From Sipunculus nudus (Eukaryota; Annelida; Sipuncula; Golfingiida; Sipunculidae): a DNA stretch of 64,000 nt. The position numbers and the translations under genes were made by a program. Positions 60,430 to 64,000 of this stretch are shown here, in pieces (position 1 is the first letter of the stretch; every line of letters begins with the position of its first letter). The notes under the pieces were generated by a model, which saw nothing but the letters and a program-made list of their open reading frames with translations, had not been told where the DNA came from and did no database searches. The DNA is taken from assembly GCA_026874595.1 (NCBI GenBank), contig CM049310.1:80595056-80659055 (forward strand). The letters run 5' to 3'.

Positions 60430-61345
60430 TGAATTAAATGTTACGCTTTATACTGGTTTAAATCATATCTTAATTAGCGGTCCCAGTCAGTTGTGATAGG
60501 AGATGGTGTATCCTGCGGTTAATATCTGAAATACGGTGTACCCCAAGATTCTGTGCTGGGACCAATTTTATTTACAATTTACACAATTCCGTTAGGGAAA
60601 ATAAGAAAACATAGGTTGAAATATGCTCTTTATGCAGATGATACTCTACTGTATTCATCTTTTCAGCTTCCTAATTTAGACCTCAGTATATGCTAAATGG
60701 AGACTTGCTTAAATGATAACTAGAAATGGATGTTAAAAATAATCTCAATTTTAATGAACGTGGATATCATTTGTTATTATCAGATGAAGCACACATCAAC
60801 TCTATATGTAAAAGTGCCTACTTTATTCTAAACAACATTGGACGTATCCTCAGGTACCTTTCAAGGTCCACTGCTAGCAAGGTTTCAGCGAGCACAGAAC
60901 TTGATTCTGTAAAACGGCTGGATGTGTATAATTCACGGTTTTTTTTTATGAATTACCAAAATCTAAGGCGTCTCATCTACAGAAAAATTCAGTATCACGC
61001 TAGTATGCATGTGCCTACGATGTGCTCATATCTCCCCTATTTTATTGATTTTAAAATGATTACCAGTTGCATCTCGTTTAAAATTTTATATACATACAAA
61101 TCCCTCCATGGAATTGCACATACTTACTTGGCTGAGCTATTTCAGCTGTCCCAAGCTACTTGTACTTTGGGATAAAAAAAATACCTTCATTTGCATGAAC
61201 GTAGAGCCAAACTTACAACATTTGCAGGCACAGCGTCTGTGCTCCAGCTTTGTGGAATAAGTTGCAGGAGTATATGAGAATATGTGATTCAGGCGACATA
61301 TTTAAGGGTGCATTAAAACTTACTTTTTATGCACGTTTATAGGGA
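60430..61345 (+). pseudogene. Second LINE reverse transcriptase, 5'-truncated
   Basis: Begins at the RT palm: YWFKSYL near 60450, then [14 protein letters not shown] (60535-60575) and the catalytic YADDTLLY (60633-60656). The open frame at 60726-61175 follows, with SDEAHINSICKSAYFILNNI and ILYTYKSLHGIAHTYLAEL. The end, at about 61330, resembles the usual C-terminus. It follows the first LINE head to tail within about 50 bases but differs in sequence, so it is a different subfamily. Its middle part is homologous to the fragment at 56015-56176. Confidence 0.8.
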
Positions 61346-61349
61346 TATT

Positions 61350-62949
61350 TTATATTGTGAACCTTAAGGTAATTATATGTTTCTTAAATAGGTACTAATT
61401 TTTAATTAATTGTAAGTTTTGGATATAATTTAAGGATTTATGATATTACGTTTGATGTGGAGCTTTAATGCCTGTGCCTTAACATTTGCATGTATAATGT
61501 ATATTCATTCACAGCAGAGCCCATGGTGCCACTGTATATAGACTTTCAGTTGTCATATTGCACAAAATATCTCCTTTATCACGGCAGGTTGGTGCCGTTC
61601 TTTCGGACTCTTTAGCTGCAAAACGTCAGTACTTACACTATGGGTCTTTATATTCTCTACCACAAGACAAAATGAAAATGTATGGGGGACACCAGATAAA
61701 GTTCTGGCTCTTTTGTTAGGAGTTGAAAGTGTACTGGACACGAGATGCTGGAACCATTGGATCCATATACTCCACTTAATGGTAAATGGTGTGTTTGATT
61801 TTCATTCTTGGTAAAAGTTTGTTAACCGGAGGAACTAAGGCTTGTGAAAAAGAGTACATGAGTCACTTATTGTTGTGAAATGACCAGTACAGTCAGACCT
61901 AGAACAGTCATACATATAAGGGATTTGCCTAAATTCACGTGCTAATTACCCTTGTAAGAAGAGTCATGTAACTCATTCATTTATCTTACGTCCTTTAAAT
62001 CGAAATATATTAAAGACAGAATATAATGTTAACTAATGAGCCTATCACTGACATTAGAATGCAGATAGATATTTTACACATAAAAATTACTAAAATAATT
62101 TTTAAAATTACTATTGCATACTGCTTATTCTTCATTTACTGTCCTTTATTCACTGCTTATTTTACAATTTGCTTGACCATTCATGGTAATTTGAGCAGTA
62201 TATGATATGCATATACACGTATAATGTATTTTGTTAGACTTATACGTACATTTGCAGTTCCTTTTTTATGTTTTAAAACCGTATGTTGCTCAACTATTCT
62301 AAATTGTTTGCATATATCAAATGAACGTCGATGAATGAATGTTTTCATTCTTTCCATCTTTGTATTCAGCTATGATGTATTTTGATAGATTTATACTCAC
62401 ATGTGCAGTTTCTGTTACCACGTATGATTTACAATCTTATATTACTCAACTGAAAAAAAATGTTTGTAGAAAATTCAATTCGTTTGAAGTATGCCTTTTT
62501 GTGTTTATTGTCTCGATCAAGCCATTTTTTCAGAGAAAATGTTATTTATTAACCATATTAATTGTTGTCTACGCTGGGAGTGTGTAGAGTAGGGTTTTAT
62601 CAAAGACTTAAGTTAGCAGATGATTAACCTGTCATTTGAATTTGTAAGGCTTTATCTACAGAAATATACAATCAGTCAATCACAGATGGTATGATTCCCA
62701 TAAAAACCTATTTGAACAGGACTAACCATGACGATAAACTATTATTCCTTAAATAGTTTTACGCAATATTTGAGCATCAGTGGAGTGATAATTATTCAAC
62801 CGGCCGCGCCCTATATTTGGGGACGGGCCTCCCATCATAAATATGAGGAATAAAGGGACTACTGCAAAATTTAGAGTAAAAAAAATTTAGCTATGGGTAA
62901 AATATTGGGCCGATCAGTTTTCGGCTTATTATTATGTGCAACCCGTAAC

Positions 62950-63013
<64 letters not shown>

Positions 63014-64000
63014 CCCATTTGGTAGTATGCATACTCTGTTCGGATTTTATAGCATGAAAAATGGGAGGATAAAGCATAAAATACCTTCTTGATTAAGAAA
63101 AAAGGAATTATATTAGGAATCATTTAACAAAAAAAAAAACATTATACTTGTGTTAAGAATCAGCTAGAAATAACAGCAATTTGTAAAGGAAATTATCAGA
63201 CCTTATACTGAACAAAAATAGATAGAGATACTAATGAAACAGAACAGTATTTTGAGACTTTAAGTGAATCTCAACTTGATAAAGATTGTATTAACTGGCT
63301 TGACCGTGTACTCACTGGGGAAGAATGTCTGTAAACGTTATTTCTCTAATGGCAAAAGTTATATAAATGACGGTATTAGTGTTTTTGAAAAGTTGTGTCA
63401 TATTTTTAAGCTTATGATATATTCCTTTATACATCAGTTGTTAAAGAGGAGCTCTCAAAGGCAGGCTGTTATAACACTTAAATAAAATGAAAGATAGAAC
63501 TCTAAAAAGAATCAAAAGTCAAATTTCATTGTTAAACAGTGGCTAAAAACTTCTTTTAAAAAATATTTGTTAGTACGACATTAGATTAATATTATTTCTT
63601 TCTGAATTAATTCATAAGAATCCAACCGTACATGTTAAAGGAGAAAATATCACATTAATTATAGACTTTTAATCACGGATTTCTATACAGAAATCTTGTC
63701 AGGTATTTTTCATTGAAGATGGATTTCTAGAGAAATAAGTGAAAATAAATCAAGTGAAACAAGCGCCTCCTAGTAAGTCCCGCACGAAGAGCAAGTCCCT
63801 AATTATAGTTTGACCGACCTTGTGAAATTCGCTTGAGGCGAGTCCAATGCACTTTTATTTATGACAGGCGTCTGAGATACAAACATGCAAACAAATATAA
63901 ATATCATTCATCACAAGACCTTTATCAGCGATAAAATATATACACAGCTAAAAAGGAGTTTCCTTGTCGGACTCTTGACTCCGCAGCGCTTACTCTAATA
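61350..64000. other. No gene recognised; (TA)n at 62951-63010
   Basis: AT-rich. A possible acceptor, attcacagcag, near 61515 and another, ctcttttgttag, near 61718 could start tail exons of gene D in the right phase, but the encoded sequences are short and undistinguished and nothing confirms them. A (TA)n tract of about 58 bases lies at 62951-63010. Remaining frames of about 60-80 codons are unsupported. Confidence 0.35.

Noticed and set aside
1-64000. CRISPR arrays, operons, rRNA genes
   Set aside because: No regularly spaced short repeats, no polycistronic gene packing and no rRNA-like sequence; the window is eukaryotic.

Overview
This window looks like animal nuclear DNA. Its genes are split by short introns with GT/AG borders and consistent phase, it is AT-rich with long (TA)n tracts, and most of it is dispersed repeats and decayed transposons: Ty3/gypsy-type LTR elements, LINE reverse transcriptases, tRNA-derived SINEs, MITEs and a pogo/Tigger-like DNA transposon. 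The style of the repeats, and clustered small immunoglobulin-like receptor genes, suggest a lophotrochozoan, most likely a mollusc. That is an inference; no diagnostic marker gene is present.

The host genes I can support are all immunoglobulin-superfamily (IgSF) surface molecules. Three related copies lie on the minus strand inside a roughly 4-5 kb segment that has been duplicated in the same direction. Copy A (1747-3446) is an intact four-exon type I receptor of 234 residues: split signal peptide, one V-like domain, transmembrane exon and short tyrosine-containing tail. Copy B (19033-20722) has lost its start codon and one splice acceptor and looks like a pseudogene, although its Ig and tail exons are still open. 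Copy C (28670-29619) is cut by the duplication breakpoint just before its transmembrane segment and stops three codons later, so it should encode a secreted 161-residue protein. Copy C lies between two inverted arms of about 1.1-1.2 kb (27168-28345 and 33335-34442). A fourth, more distant IgSF gene (D, 56181-58470, plus strand) has two tandem Ig-like domains on exons of exactly equal length and a transmembrane exon. Its tail exons were not found, and LINE fragments follow it.

The rest is mobile-element history. 35432-39545 (minus) is a 5'-truncated Ty3/gypsy-like element whose domain order is CCHC, protease, integrase, reverse transcriptase, RNase H, which is the Gmr1-like arrangement and not the usual gypsy one. 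12250-13262 (minus) is a second gypsy element with one LTR and an internal deletion joining gag to reverse transcriptase; 45915-46710 (minus) is a third reverse transcriptase fragment. Three solo LTRs of one family lie at 23438-24283, 48853-49693 and 55036-55920; the last is in sense orientation just upstream of gene D and keeps its TATA box. LINE remnants lie at 42045-42700 (minus), 56015-56176, 59040-60380 and 60430-61345 (plus). DNA elements include a pogo/Tigger-like element (51196-52414) nested in another repeat, a foldback element with a perfect 10-bp flanking duplication (5470-5979), and a pair of related MITEs (7408-7832, 13339-13792).

One abundant repeat family, containing ggaggtcctt and ggtcactgtgacct-like boxes, covers about 5 kb in six blocks. 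Large stretches (7.84-10.1, 10.7-12.2, 16.1-18.3, 39.7-40.9, 47.2-48.2, 49.7-51.05, 53.9-55.0 and 61.4-64.0 kb) show no recognisable gene.
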